Source of the DNA: Actinomycetota bacterium
Lineage (GTDB): Bacteria; Actinomycetota; Actinomycetes; Streptosporangiales; Streptosporangiaceae
Direction of reading: 5' to 3'
Length of the DNA: 64,000 bases
NCBI GenBank assembly: GCA_019240215.1
Contig: JAFAYQ010000073.1
Span: 23,952 to 87,951, forward strand
Shown: in pieces, positions 23,992-32,470 of the stretch
Position numbering within the stretch: the first letter of the stretch is position 1
Layout: each line of letters starts with the position of its first letter
Made by a program: the position numbers and the translations under genes
The notes under the pieces: generated by a model
Databases searched by the model: none
Seen by the model: the letters and a program-made list of their open reading frames with translations, nothing else
Told to the model about the DNA's origin: nothing

Positions 23992-25336
23992 CGAGCGAGG
24001 GCGGCGTGAACCGGACGTAGGGGTCGAACGCACCCAGGCCGGTCCCGGCCGCGGCGGCGTTCAAGGCGTCAGGCTGGGTGGCGTCGCCCCAGCGGCTGGT
24101 GTTCAGCCGGTGCTCCAGCGCGTTCAGCGCGGCGATGTACCCGGCGGGCTGGAAGTTGCAGTGCCCGGTCGCGTCCACATACGCCTGCCTGAGGTCCGGC
24201 GCCGACCCGGCCCGGGTGACGCGCTGGCGGTACCAGTTCTCCTGCTCGACCGGGACAAGCTGGTCATAGATGGTGTGAATGTCGAGTTCGGGCACGGCCA
24301 GCCGGCCGGTGACCATCGAGGTCCGGGCCAGGGCGGCGACCGCCTGCGGATCAGCGGTGATGTCGGCGTGGCGGGTCAGCGTGGCCAGGTCCGCGGGCAG
24401 GCTGAGCCCGGCGGCCCGGTACAGGGCCTCGACCTCCGGCCGGAAGCTGCTCCGGCTGAGGATGCCGCCGTAGTTGACACCCTTGGTGAAGGAGCTGTTG
24501 CCATCGGCGGCGAGCTCGATCTGGTAGCGGGCGGACATGATGAACGGCAGCAGGTACTGGCTGATCTCGTCGGCCTGCTGCTGTTCCTGGGCCGCGTAGT
24601 CGGTGGGGGCCGGCGCGGTGGCTCCGCTGTACCAGACCGGCTCGTTGAGCAGGGCGGCGCCCAGCGCGATCCGGGCCCGGCCCGGCGCGGTCGCCTGGGC
24701 CTTGCTGACGATCGCGGCCAGCGCGGCCGCGGCCGCACTGGCCTGGCCGGCCGACGCGTACCGCACCAGCTGGATCTGCTGGCTGGGATCGAGCAACTCG
24801 TTGAGCGCGTACTCGCCGTCCAGCTGGTAATTGTTCAGGCTCAATGCGCCGGCGACCAGCCCGCAGGTAGTCAGGGTGCCGTCGATGCGGCCGCGCCCGT
24901 CCTGGGTTTCCAGCGCGCTGACCAGGCCACCCATCGAGGTGCCCCAGGCGATGACCCGGCGCGGGTGCCCGGTGATGCGCTCGACGGCCGCGAGCGAGGC
25001 GAACTGGTCACCGACCGCCGAGCTGAGCGCCCACCAGGAGGAACCGGAGTACGAGGATCCGACCAGCGCGTACCCCAGGTGCAGCAGGACGGCCTGAGTG
25101 GCCGCATCGGGCGCGTCGGCCGCGGTCAGCGGGCCGAACCCGTGGCTGTACAGGATGACCGTGCCGTTCCAGGACGCCGGGAGGTCGGCGACCCAGCTGG
25201 CACCGTCGGTGAGCGAGCCGACGTAGTGCCCGGCAGTGGCCGTCACCGCCCCCCGGGCCGCTGACATACCGGTCGCCAGGGCGCAGACGACCGCAGCGGC
25301 CGCGGTGAAAGCGCGATACAGGTGCCGTCTGAACAT
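23975..25336 (-). CDS. Secreted alpha/beta-hydrolase
   Basis: A 453-residue secreted protein. The signal peptide RRHLYRAFTAAAAVVCALA ends near AARGA (residue 30). The nucleophile elbow is GTSMGG (in IAWGTSMGGLV), an upstream VILYSHGFGP marks the oxyanion strand, and VDATGHCNF carries the probable catalytic His. A helical cap of about 150 residues lies between. Family members include secreted lipases, esterases and peptidases; the substrate is unknown. Divergent from the MarR gene, with repeated MarR-type sites in between, so it may be under that regulator. Its stop overlaps the converging QuiC-type gene by 17 bases. Confidence 0.75.
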   Translation of the reverse strand: MFRRHLYRAFTAAAAVVCALATGMSAARGAVTATAGHYVGSLTDGASWVADLPASWNGTVILYSHGFGPLTAADAPDAATQAVLLHLGYALVGSSYSGSSWWALSSAVGDQFASLAAVERITGHPRRVIAWGTSMGGLVSALETQDGRGRIDGTLTTCGLVAGALSLNNYQLDGEYALNELLDPSQQIQLVRYASAGQASAAAAALAAIVSKAQATAPGRARIALGAALLNEPVWYSGATAPAPTDYAAQEQQQADEISQYLLPFIMSARYQIELAADGNSSFTKGVNYGGILSRSSFRPEVEALYRAAGLSLPADLATLTRHADITADPQAVAALARTSMVTGRLAVPELDIHTIYDQLVPVEQENWYRQRVTRAGSAPDLRQAYVDATGHCNFQPAGYIAALNALEHRLNTSRWGDATQPDALNAAAAGTGLGAFDPYVRFTPPSLVNARA

Positions 25337-25427
25337 CCGGGACCTCTTCTGTGAGAACCACTGGGACGCGGGCGAGCTAGGGCGTTAGCCGACCGAGGAT
25401 GACAATGCCACAAGAATCCACAACTGT

Positions 25428-25456
25428 ACAAGTTTCCTGTTTAACAGGTTTCCTGT
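25428..25456. promoter_or_regulatory. Two MarR operator copies between divergent genes
   Basis: ACAGGTTTCCTGT (25444-25456) is a 13-base palindrome; ACAAGTTTCCTGT (25428-25440) is a one-base variant 16 bases away, placing both on one helix face. A third copy (TCAGGAAACCTGT) lies before the efflux gene at 26225. Position between hydrolase and MarR genes suggests autoregulation and control of the hydrolase. Confidence 0.65.
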
Positions 25457-25549
25457 GCTGTTGGAGCGGTGGCGCCAACACGGCCGACCGGCTGGCAGAC
25501 TGGCTGGCAGTGATGGCCACGGCAGCCGACAAACTGGGGAGATGAGTGC

Positions 25550-26089
25550 GTGACCAGCTCCGCCGAGCAGTACGCCGACGGCGCCACCGCGGCTCGAAAG
25601 GCGCCCCGGGGAACCGCGCCGCGAAAGGTGTCCGCACCCAAGGGTGGCCCGCGTTCGGCAGCCGAGCCGACGCTGATGTACGTCATGAAGCAGGTCGAGC
25701 TGGCCTCCCGCGCACGCCTGGATGAGCTGTTCCGGCCCATCGGCATGACGGCTCTGCAATACACCGCACTGACCGTGCTGGAGCGCCATCCGGACATGTC
25801 GTCCGCGCAACTGGCGCGCAACTCGTTCGTGACCACCCAGTCCATGGCCGACATGGTCACCGCGCTGGAGGAACGCGGCCTGATCGAGCGCCATCGTGAC
25901 GCGGCCGACCGCCGCCGGCTGGTGCTGGCGCTGACCGCAGACGGCCGGGCACTGCTGCGCCGTTACCGTGGCAAAGTGGCCGCTCTGGAACGACAGATGC
26001 TGGCCGGGCTCACCAATGAGCAGGTATCCGAGCTGCAGCACAGCCTGGAGGTTTGCCGGGCCAACCTGGCCCAGCATCCGCCCCGCTGA
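25550..26089 (+). CDS. MarR-family transcriptional regulator
   Basis: A 179-residue regulator with a 40-residue basic N-terminal extension, then the MarR fold: YVMKQVELASRARLDELFRP, GMTALQYTALTVLERHPDMS, recognition region SAQLARNSFVTTQSMADMVTAL, and the wing EERGLIERHRDAADRRRLVL. GTG start at 25550 behind gggga. MarR proteins typically release DNA on binding a phenolic or other aromatic ligand. Three matching palindromes lie at the hydrolase promoter and before the DHA2 pump gene, so it probably controls efflux and the genes behind it. Confidence 0.88.
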   Translation: MTSSAEQYADGATAARKAPRGTAPRKVSAPKGGPRSAAEPTLMYVMKQVELASRARLDELFRPIGMTALQYTALTVLERHPDMSSAQLARNSFVTTQSMADMVTALEERGLIERHRDAADRRRLVLALTADGRALLRRYRGKVAALERQMLAGLTNEQVSELQHSLEVCRANLAQHPPR

Positions 26090-26127
26090 CCCGGCCAGCC
26101 CCTCAATTAATCAGATTTTCTGTCGAT

Positions 26128-26163
26128 TATAAAATGATCAGGAAACCTGTACATCGGGTTTCC
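26128..26163 (+). promoter_or_regulatory. Promoter and MarR operator of the efflux operon
   Basis: TATAAA (26128-26133) is the best -10. TCAGGAAACCTGT (26138-26150) matches the palindrome seen twice at 25428-25456. A larger inverted repeat, GGAAACC (26141-26147) with GGTTTCC (26157-26163), covers the expected transcription start, an arrangement suited to repression. No convincing -35 box is seen. Confidence 0.6.
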
Positions 26164-26224
26164 GATGTGGCACTCTTCACGTCAGGCCGGACTCCGGCGG
26201 CCCCGCTGACAGGGGAGGTCACCG

Positions 26225-27934
26225 ATGACTTCGCTCAACCCCCGCATAGGTGATGTGCGCGAGCACGGCACTGTTTCCGAACTGACCCGCGGCACCTTGA
26301 TCGCCGCGGCGCTGGCCGTTTGCCTGGCGCAGGTGGCGCTGGCGATCCCCGCCGTGCTCAACGGCCTGTTTCAGCAGGATCTGGGCACCAGTTCCTCGCA
26401 GCTGACCTGGATCTCCGACGCGTTCCTGGTGCCGGTGACTCTGCTGGAGCTCAGCTTCGGCGCGATCGGTGACCTGTTCGGCCGCAAGCGCCTGCTGGTC
26501 GGCGGGGCGCTGCTGCTGGCCGTCGGCGAGCTGGTCGCGGTGCTCACCCCGGGTGCGTCGGCGTCCACCGGCACCCGGGTGCTGGTGCTGTGGATCGGCC
26601 AGATCATCGCCGGGATCGGTGCGGCCGCCATCTTCCCCACCTCGCTGGCCATGGTCGCGGCGGGCACCCACACGGCCGGGCACCGAGCGCGGTCGATCTC
26701 GATCTGGGCCGCCGCCCTGTCGGCCGGCGGGTTCGTCTCGCCGGTGCTGGGCGGCCTGGTCACCAAGATCAAGTGGGGCAGCGACGCCAACGCCAGCTGG
26801 CGCTGGGGCTTCGTGGCCGTGCTGATCCTCGCGCTGATCAGCGCGGCGGTGTCGGTGGTGCTGGCCCGGAATTCCGCAGCCCCGGCAGGCCGGTCACTGG
26901 ACTGGGCCGGCCAGGTCACGATCGCGGTGGCGCTGTTCGCGCTGCTGTTCGCGGTGATTCAGGGGCCGACCAGCGGGTGGGGCAGCGGCCAGGTCATCGG
27001 CGGGTTCGTGGTGGCTGCCGTTTTCCTGACCCTGTTCATTCTGGCCGAGAACCGCTCCCGCGCCCCGCTGCTGCGGATGAGCCTGTTCACCAACCGGGCG
27101 TTCGCCATCGCGTCGGTCGTCACGGTGGTGGCCATGTTCAGCTTCCTCGGCACGGCCTACGCCACCAGCATCCGGATGTCATCGATCCAGGGATTCTCGC
27201 CGCTCCGGACGTCGATCGCGTTCGTACTGCTCAATGGCATCGCGCTGGTGCAGATGCCGGTCACCTCGCGGGTGCTCGAGCGGTACAACCCCAAGTGGGC
27301 GCTCGGCGGCGGCGCCGTGCTGATCGGCGCCGGCGACCTGTGGATGTCCCGTATCCCGGCCTCGGACCTGTCGCTTCCGCCGGTCATCGTGCCGCTCGTG
27401 CTCATCGGCATCGGTTTCGCCTTCGCCGTCTCCGCCCTGACCGCGGTCGCGGTCAACACCGTGCCGAACCGGCTGGAGGGGATGGCCAGCGGCTCGACCA
27501 GCATGCTGCGTGATTTCGGGTTCACCCTCGGCCCGGCGGTCGTGGGGGCGATCGCGCTGAGCCAGGCCGCCGCGCAGATCCACAGCAAGATCGCGGCCAG
27601 TCCCGCACTGCGCAAGGCGCTGGCCGCGTTCAACGCCGCCCCCGCGCACGCCCCGGCCGCGCAGAAACCCGCCCTGGAGGCGGCGGTCGGTGCGGTGAAC
27701 TCCGGGCCGCTCGGCGCCAACGCGGTCCCGGGCACGATCACGTTGCCCAGCGGCAAGACGGCACCGTTCAATCCGCTGAAGGACGTCGCCTTCCACGCCC
27801 TGGGAAACGCCTACTCCCTCGGCTATCTCGTGGTGGGCATCTGCGCGCTCGCCGCGGCGGCGCTGGCCCTGCTCGCCCTCGGCGGGCACGGCACCGATTC
27901 GCTGATCACCCAGGAATCCCTGGCCGACGAGTAA
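26225..27934 (+). CDS. DHA2-family MFS efflux transporter (14 helices)
   Basis: A 569-residue drug:H+ antiporter of the DHA2 group. The first helix region is LIAAALAVCLAQVALAIPAV; motif A is GDLFGRKRLLVGG, after LTWISDAFLVPVTLLELSFG in helix 2. It ends with a large extracytoplasmic loop rich in Ala, Pro and Lys between the last two helices (about residues 455-530), which is longer than usual. Ribosome site gggagg before ATG 26225. First gene of a unit that continues through 31725 with short gaps or overlaps. Likely exports the compound sensed by the MarR protein. Confidence 0.88.
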   Translation: MTSLNPRIGDVREHGTVSELTRGTLIAAALAVCLAQVALAIPAVLNGLFQQDLGTSSSQLTWISDAFLVPVTLLELSFGAIGDLFGRKRLLVGGALLLAVGELVAVLTPGASASTGTRVLVLWIGQIIAGIGAAAIFPTSLAMVAAGTHTAGHRARSISIWAAALSAGGFVSPVLGGLVTKIKWGSDANASWRWGFVAVLILALISAAVSVVLARNSAAPAGRSLDWAGQVTIAVALFALLFAVIQGPTSGWGSGQVIGGFVVAAVFLTLFILAENRSRAPLLRMSLFTNRAFAIASVVTVVAMFSFLGTAYATSIRMSSIQGFSPLRTSIAFVLLNGIALVQMPVTSRVLERYNPKWALGGGAVLIGAGDLWMSRIPASDLSLPPVIVPLVLIGIGFAFAVSALTAVAVNTVPNRLEGMASGSTSMLRDFGFTLGPAVVGAIALSQAAAQIHSKIAASPALRKALAAFNAAPAHAPAAQKPALEAAVGAVNSGPLGANAVPGTITLPSGKTAPFNPLKDVAFHALGNAYSLGYLVVGICALAAAALALLALGGHGTDSLITQESLADE

Positions 27935-27947
27935 GGAAACCAATTTC

Positions 27948-28853
27948 ATGACCGCACTTGCCGGGAAGGTAGCGATCGTGACCGGGGCCGGCCGCGGACT
28001 CGGGCTCGCCTACGCCCGCGCGCTCGCCCAGGCGGGGGCGGCCGTGGTCGTCAACGACGTGGACGCGGCGGCGGCCGCGGCCGCGGCGCGGTCGATCACG
28101 CAGGCGGGCGGCGCCGCGGTCGCGCACGTCGCGCCGGTCGGTGGCACCGAGGCAGCCGAGGCCATGGTCAAGCTGGCGGTAGCCGAGTTCGGCCGGCTGG
28201 ACATCCTGGTCACCAACGCCGGGATCCTGCGGGATACCGTGCTGTGGAAGATGACCGACGACGATTTCGATGAGGTCATCGGCGTGCACCTGCGCGGCAC
28301 GTTCACCTGTGCCCGGGCCGCCGCCATCCGGATGCGGGAGCAGGGCGAGGGCGGCCGCATCATCTGCGTCGGCTCGCCCACCGGGCAGGTCGGCAACTTC
28401 GGCCAGACCAACTACGCCGCGGCCAAGGCCGGCATCGTCGGCATGGTCCGCACCTGGGCCCTGGAGCTGGCCCGCGCCCAGATCACGGTCAACGCGGTCA
28501 TCCCGGTGGCGGCGACCGGCATGACCGAGACCGCGCCGTTCCTCAAGCCCTACGTCGACGCCCTGCGCGCGGGTGATCCGCTGCCGCCGTACGCCCGGCG
28601 CGAGCTCAGCTTCGGGCCGCCGGAAGACGTCGCGGGCCTGATCGTGTTCCTGGCCTCGGCCGCGGCGGCCGGCATCACCGGCCAGGCCATCGGGCTGGGG
28701 GGCGACCGGCTGGCCTTGTGGTCCCACCCGGCCGAGGCAGCGGTGGCGTTCGCCGACGGCGGATGGAGCGGCGATGCGATCGCGCAGGCGTGGCCCGGGC
28801 AGTTCGCCGGCCACCAGCAGGCGGTCGGGCAGCAGTTCCCGGAGCCGTACTGA
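27948..28853 (+). CDS. Short-chain dehydrogenase/reductase
   Basis: A 301-residue classical SDR. Cofactor loop TGAGRGLG (residues 13-20), NAG at the end of strand 4 (VTNAGIL), catalytic Ser in CVGSPTGQVG and YxxxK as YAAAK. It is closest in style to the SDR part of multifunctional beta-oxidation enzymes (GRLDILVTNAGILRD..LWKM). The C-terminal extension of about 50 residues beyond the normal core (LWSHPAEAAVAFADGGWSGD) is typical of that subgroup. Starts 13 bases after the efflux gene; its stop overlaps the amidohydrolase ATG. Probably oxidises a hydroxyacyl-CoA or alcohol. Confidence 0.85.
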   Translation: MTALAGKVAIVTGAGRGLGLAYARALAQAGAAVVVNDVDAAAAAAAARSITQAGGAAVAHVAPVGGTEAAEAMVKLAVAEFGRLDILVTNAGILRDTVLWKMTDDDFDEVIGVHLRGTFTCARAAAIRMREQGEGGRIICVGSPTGQVGNFGQTNYAAAKAGIVGMVRTWALELARAQITVNAVIPVAATGMTETAPFLKPYVDALRAGDPLPPYARRELSFGPPEDVAGLIVFLASAAAAGITGQAIGLGGDRLALWSHPAEAAVAFADGGWSGDAIAQAWPGQFAGHQQAVGQQFPEPY

Positions 28854-29863
28854 TGAGCATCGATCCCGGCGCGGTCGAGGCCATCGACACGCACGTGCAC
28901 GTCGAATCGGACGGGCGCGGCCGCTTCGCGCTCGACCAGCAGCTGCTGGACGCCTCAGCCAGGTACTTCAAGGCCGGGACCAACCGGACGCCGGCGCTGG
29001 ATGAGATCAGTGACTACTACCGGGAGCGGCGGCTGGCCGCGGTGGTGTTCACGGTCGACGCCCACACCGCCACCGGTCATCCGGCGCTGTCCAGCGAAGA
29101 CATCGTGACCCAGGCGGCCGCGCACGCTGACGTGCTCGTCCCGTTCGCGTCGGTGGATCCGCACGACGGGCCGTCCGCGGTCGCCCGGCTGCGCGACCTG
29201 GCCGCCGCTGGCGCGAAGGGTCTCAAACTGCATCCGTCGCTGCAGGCGTTCTCGCCCGATGACCGCGCGCACTACCCGCTGTACGAGACCGCGGCCGAAC
29301 TGGGCCTGCCGGTCATCTTCCACACCGGGCAGACCGGTATCGGGGCCGGGCTGCCGGGCGGGCGGGGCATCAAGCTGCGCTACTCCGACCCGATGCTGAT
29401 CGACGACGTGGCGGCCGACCATCCGTCGCTGACGATCGTCCTCGCGCACCCGTCGGTGCCCTGGCAGGACGCGGCGATCTCCATCGCCACCCACAAGGCC
29501 AACGTCTACATCGACCTGTCCGGCTGGTCCCCCAAGTACTTCCCGCCCCAGCTGATCCGGGCCGCCAACGGGCTGCTGAAACACAAAATGCTGTTCGGCT
29601 CGGACTACCCGGTCCTCACCCCGGACCGGTGGCTGGCCGACTTCGCCGCCCTGGACATCAAGCCCGACGTCCGGCCGCTGATCCTGCGCGACAACGCGGC
29701 CACCGTGCTGGGCCTGCATGGGCCGGGCCTGGACGGGCCGGGAGCGGCCGATGCCCGATTACGGAGTCGGCAGCTGGCCGCACCGCCGGGCGCGGATCAG
29801 CCCGGAACGGGTCGCCCTGCGCCAGGACGGGCGCGAGCTGACCTACCGGCGGCTCGCGGATGA
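28853..29863 (+). CDS. Amidohydrolase 2-family metal-dependent hydrolase
   Basis: A 336-residue TIM-barrel hydrolase of the amidohydrolase-2 (ACMSD-like) family. Metal and active-site motifs: IDTHVHVE (H14, H16), KGLKLHPSLQAF, VIFHTGQTG, IVLAHPSVPWQ and LFGSDYPV. Such enzymes are decarboxylases or hydrolases of aromatic or unsaturated acids. ATG at 28853 overlaps the SDR stop by one base. Odd: family homology ends at NAATVLGLHG, about residue 285, but the frame runs on for some 50 Ala/Arg/Pro-rich residues, overlapping the next gene by 113 bases. The ancestral stop may have been lost by mutation or a sequencing error. Confidence 0.82.
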   Translation: MSIDPGAVEAIDTHVHVESDGRGRFALDQQLLDASARYFKAGTNRTPALDEISDYYRERRLAAVVFTVDAHTATGHPALSSEDIVTQAAAHADVLVPFASVDPHDGPSAVARLRDLAAAGAKGLKLHPSLQAFSPDDRAHYPLYETAAELGLPVIFHTGQTGIGAGLPGGRGIKLRYSDPMLIDDVAADHPSLTIVLAHPSVPWQDAAISIATHKANVYIDLSGWSPKYFPPQLIRAANGLLKHKMLFGSDYPVLTPDRWLADFAALDIKPDVRPLILRDNAATVLGLHGPGLDGPGAADARLRSRQLAAPPGADQPGTGRPAPGRARADLPAARG

Positions 29864-31286
29864 GGTGGACCTGCTGGCCAGGTCGCTGGCCGCCCGGGGT
29901 ATCGGGCGCGGCGACCGGATCGGCTATCTCGGCCGCAACGACATCGCCGGATTCGAGGTGTTCTTCGCGGCCGGGCGGCTCGGCGCCATCTTCGTCCCGC
30001 TGAACAACCGCCTGACCCCGAATGAAGCCGGCCGTCTGCTGGACGACGCCCGGCCGGCCGTCCTGTTCTACGGCCCGGAGCAGGCCGACGTGGCCGCCCA
30101 GCTCAGCCAGCCACCGCTGGTGCCGGTGGCCGGTGACCAGCCCGGCAGCCTCACCACCCTGATCGAAGCCGGCCAGCAACTGCCGCCGCTGACCGCTGAG
30201 GTGGGCCTGGGTGACGACGCGGTCATCCTGTACACCAGCGGCACCACGGGCGCTTCCAAGGGGGCCGTGCTCAGCCACGCCAACCTGACGTTCAACACCA
30301 TGAACCAGCTCGCGCACGCCGACGTGCTCGGCACCGACACCGCACTGTGCATGGCCCCGCTGTTCCACGCGACCGGCCTGGGCCAGGTCAGCCTGCCCAC
30401 GCTGTTCAAGGGCGGCACCGTGGTCATCGCGACCAAGTTCGACCCCGCCACCATCCTGGCCACCATCGCCGGGCAGCGGATCACGTCGTTCTCGGCGGTA
30501 CCGACCATGCTGCAGATGCTGTGTGACCATCCTGCCTTTGCCACTGCCGATCTCAGCTCGCTGCGCTACGTGATCTACGGCGGTTCCACGGTCGCCGAAC
30601 GCGTCGCCATGGCCTGGCAGAGCCGCAGCGTCCCGATCCTGCAGGGTTACGGTATGACCGAGGCTTCGCCGGGCGTCTATCTCGCGGTGGCCGAGGGTGC
30701 GGCCGCCCGGCCGGTCTCCATCGGCTTCCCGCACTTCTTCACCGACGTCCAGCTGGCGGCGCCGGGACAAGACCCGGAGGGCGAAGCGGGACCTGGACAC
30801 CGCCAGGGGGAACTGCTGGTCCGGGGGCTCAACGTGTCCCGTGGCTACTGGGAACGCCCGGCCGAAACCGCGTTGGCCTTCCGCGGCGGCTGGTTCCGTT
30901 CCGGTGACGTCCTGCGGATGGCCGATGACGGCTGGGCCTATGTGGTGGACCGGATCAAGGACATCATCATCTCCGGCGGCGAGAACATCTACCCCGGCGA
31001 GGTTGAGGCGGCGATCAACGCTCTGCCCGGCATCGCGGACTGCGCGGTGATCGGGCTGCCCGACCCGCGCTGGGGCGAGGTCGGGCTGGCCTTTGTAGTC
31101 GTAACGGGAACCCGCGACTGGACCGAGGCCGCGCTGCAGGAGACGCTGCGGGCCGAGGTCGCCCCCTTCAAGATCCCCAAGTACGTTCGGTTCGTCGATC
31201 AGCTCCCTACCACCGCAACCGGCAAGGTCCGCAAGCAGGACCTGCGGGCCGCCCTCGGAAAGGACACCCATGCCTACCGTCGTTGA
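29751..31286 (+). CDS. Acyl-CoA synthetase (AMP-forming)
   Basis: A 511-residue member of the ANL superfamily. ATG at 29751 is preceded by gggagcgg. Motifs: P-loop YTSGTTGASKGAV, substrate region MAPLFHATGLGQVS, YGGSTVAE, YGMTEASPG, FRSGDVLRM, hinge region VDRIKDIIISGGENIYP and the C-terminal catalytic Lys in TATGKVRK. It should activate a carboxylic acid to its CoA thioester. The acid could be the product of the preceding amidohydrolase; the following MaoC protein would hydrate the enoyl-CoA. Its last 17 bases overlap the MaoC gene. Confidence 0.9.
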   Translation: MPDYGVGSWPHRRARISPERVALRQDGRELTYRRLADEVDLLARSLAARGIGRGDRIGYLGRNDIAGFEVFFAAGRLGAIFVPLNNRLTPNEAGRLLDDARPAVLFYGPEQADVAAQLSQPPLVPVAGDQPGSLTTLIEAGQQLPPLTAEVGLGDDAVILYTSGTTGASKGAVLSHANLTFNTMNQLAHADVLGTDTALCMAPLFHATGLGQVSLPTLFKGGTVVIATKFDPATILATIAGQRITSFSAVPTMLQMLCDHPAFATADLSSLRYVIYGGSTVAERVAMAWQSRSVPILQGYGMTEASPGVYLAVAEGAAARPVSIGFPHFFTDVQLAAPGQDPEGEAGPGHRQGELLVRGLNVSRGYWERPAETALAFRGGWFRSGDVLRMADDGWAYVVDRIKDIIISGGENIYPGEVEAAINALPGIADCAVIGLPDPRWGEVGLAFVVVTGTRDWTEAALQETLRAEVAPFKIPKYVRFVDQLPTTATGKVRKQDLRAALGKDTHAYRR

Positions 31287-31725
31287 CACCCTGGACGGCC
31301 TCACCGGGCTGATCGGGCAGCCGCTGGAGCCAAGCTCCTGGGTGGAGATCGACCAGCAGCGGATCGACGCCTTCGCGGAAGCGACCGGCGATCATCAGTG
31401 GATCCATACGGATCCCGAGCGGGCCAAGGACGGCCCGTTCGGCACCACGGTCGCGCACGGCTACCTGACCCTGTCCCTGCTCATTCCGATGTGGACCGAG
31501 ATTCTGGAAGTCCGCAGCGTGGCGACCAAGGTCAACTACGGCCTGAACAAGGTGCGTTTCCCTGCCCCGGTGCCCGCCGGGTCCAAGCTGCGGGCCACGG
31601 CCACACTGGCCGCCGTCGACCCGGTCCCCGGCGGCGCGCAGCTCACCGCCGACGTCACCGTCGAAATTGAGGGCACCGCCAAGCCAGCGTGCGTGGCGCA
31701 GCTGCTGGTCCGGTTCTTGCGCTGA
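31270..31725 (+). CDS. MaoC-family enoyl-CoA hydratase
   Basis: A 151-residue single hot-dog domain protein. The hydratase 2 motif is present: FAEATGDHQWIHTDPERAKD with the catalytic Asp/His, followed by FGTTVAHGYLTLSL. Length and motif match stand-alone MaoC-type (R)-specific hydratases. Translationally coupled to the acyl-CoA synthetase through a 17-base overlap. Last gene of the efflux unit; 8 bases after its stop the first remnant of a decayed DUF2637 gene begins. Confidence 0.88.
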   Translation: MPTVVDTLDGLTGLIGQPLEPSSWVEIDQQRIDAFAEATGDHQWIHTDPERAKDGPFGTTVAHGYLTLSLLIPMWTEILEVRSVATKVNYGLNKVRFPAPVPAGSKLRATATLAAVDPVPGGAQLTADVTVEIEGTAKPACVAQLLVRFLR

Positions 31726-31732
31726 GAGAGCA

Positions 31733-31787
31733 CCAACTCACCATCGACCGCCGCAAGGTCAAGCGCACTCTCGGCCAAGCAGCATGA
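31733..31787 (+). pseudogene. C-terminal remnant of a DUF2637 gene
   Basis: In frame from about 31733 it reads HQLTIDRRKVKRTLGQAA and a stop, against ELDIDRRKIKRILDRAA and a stop at the end of the intact DUF2637 gene (50642-50695). The DNA identity extends over the stop codon. Only the last helix remains. Bases 31788-31863 hold a 16-base palindrome, CCCAGCCGCGGCTGGG (31829-31844), and nothing else recognisable. Confidence 0.7.
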
Positions 31788-31863
31788 CTCAGCTAGGTGG
31801 CGTTCGACCCCGCACCCGGGCAGCCCTACCCAGCCGCGGCTGGGCCCGCTGAAGGCTTCCCGG

Positions 31864-31897
31864 TCGGCGGAGGGCCGGTTCAGCGGCCCTCCGCCGA
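31864..31897 (-). terminator. Intrinsic terminator of the lost tannase gene
   Basis: A perfect 14-bp stem: 31864-31877 (TCGGCGGAGGGCCG) pairs with 31884-31897 around the loop GTTCAG. It begins 5 bases beyond the stop codon of the tannase remnant on the minus strand, the normal place for that gene's terminator. Confidence 0.75.
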
Positions 31898-31902
31898 GGA
31901 TG

Positions 31903-32103
31903 TCACTGGCGAGAGTAGTGCCGGGCGCAGGTGAAATTCTGCGCCTGGCTGGTGGGGCCGTGGCCGTTGTAGCGCGCGACGAGTGGATACACACACAGTG
32001 GCCGGGACAGGGTTACCGCGCCGGTGGCCGGGTCGGTCACCGTGCCCAGAATTGACGTGGGCGCCTGGCCGTGTTCGACCCAGTCGACGCCATGCTGATC
32101 GAC
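31903..32103 (-). pseudogene. C-terminal remnant of a tannase/feruloyl esterase
   Basis: On the minus strand the frame reads VDWVEHGQAPTSILG, TDPATGAVTLSRPLCVYPLV and ARYNGHGPTSQAQNFTC before its stop. This is the conserved end of the tannase/feruloyl esterase family, including the two Cys that normally form a disulfide. The frame closes upstream at 32104-32106 with TAG, so only about 66 of roughly 500 residues remain. Genuine frame and intact terminator argue for recent truncation by rearrangement rather than chance. Confidence 0.78.
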
Positions 32104-32451
32104 CTATACAACCGCAACAGGCAAGGCCACGCCCACTCCGAAGCCGCCTGGGCGGAGGCAGGTGTTCCCCAGAGCTTCGCGGTAGCAAACCGCGCCGCGC
32201 AGGCCAGCGAACGGGAAGCTCATGTCCGCGAGGTGGAGCGGTGTGGGCGGACGTTGCCGGAAGGGTCTTATGGGCGGCAGAACCGTGATGCCATCGCTGA
32301 CCGCGAGACCCGGATAGCCGCTCGTCTGCGGGTCGTCGAACATGCCTACCGGGCGGCTCTCGAACGCGACGCGATGTTCAGTTCGCCCGAGGACATCAGA
32401 CCAAGCCGAACTGCTCAGCCCGTGGCCGACCGGGAAATCGAGCCGGAATAG
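32092..32451 (+). CDS. Small hypothetical protein, possibly a fragment
   Basis: An open frame of 119 residues from ATG 32092 (an in-frame GTG at 32071 would overlap the tannase remnant on the other strand). It is rich in Ala, Glu and Arg and looks helical (AAWAEAGVPQSFAVANRAAQ, ETRIAARLRVVEHAYRAALE). No family recognised. No good ribosome site is visible, and it sits among gene remnants, so it may itself be the end of a longer mobile-element gene. Whether it is expressed is uncertain. Confidence 0.3.
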   Translation: MLIDLYNRNRQGHAHSEAAWAEAGVPQSFAVANRAAQASEREAHVREVERCGRTLPEGSYGRQNRDAIADRETRIAARLRVVEHAYRAALERDAMFSSPEDIRPSRTAQPVADREIEPE

Positions 32452-32470
32452 GCCGGGTACGCGCAGACAT

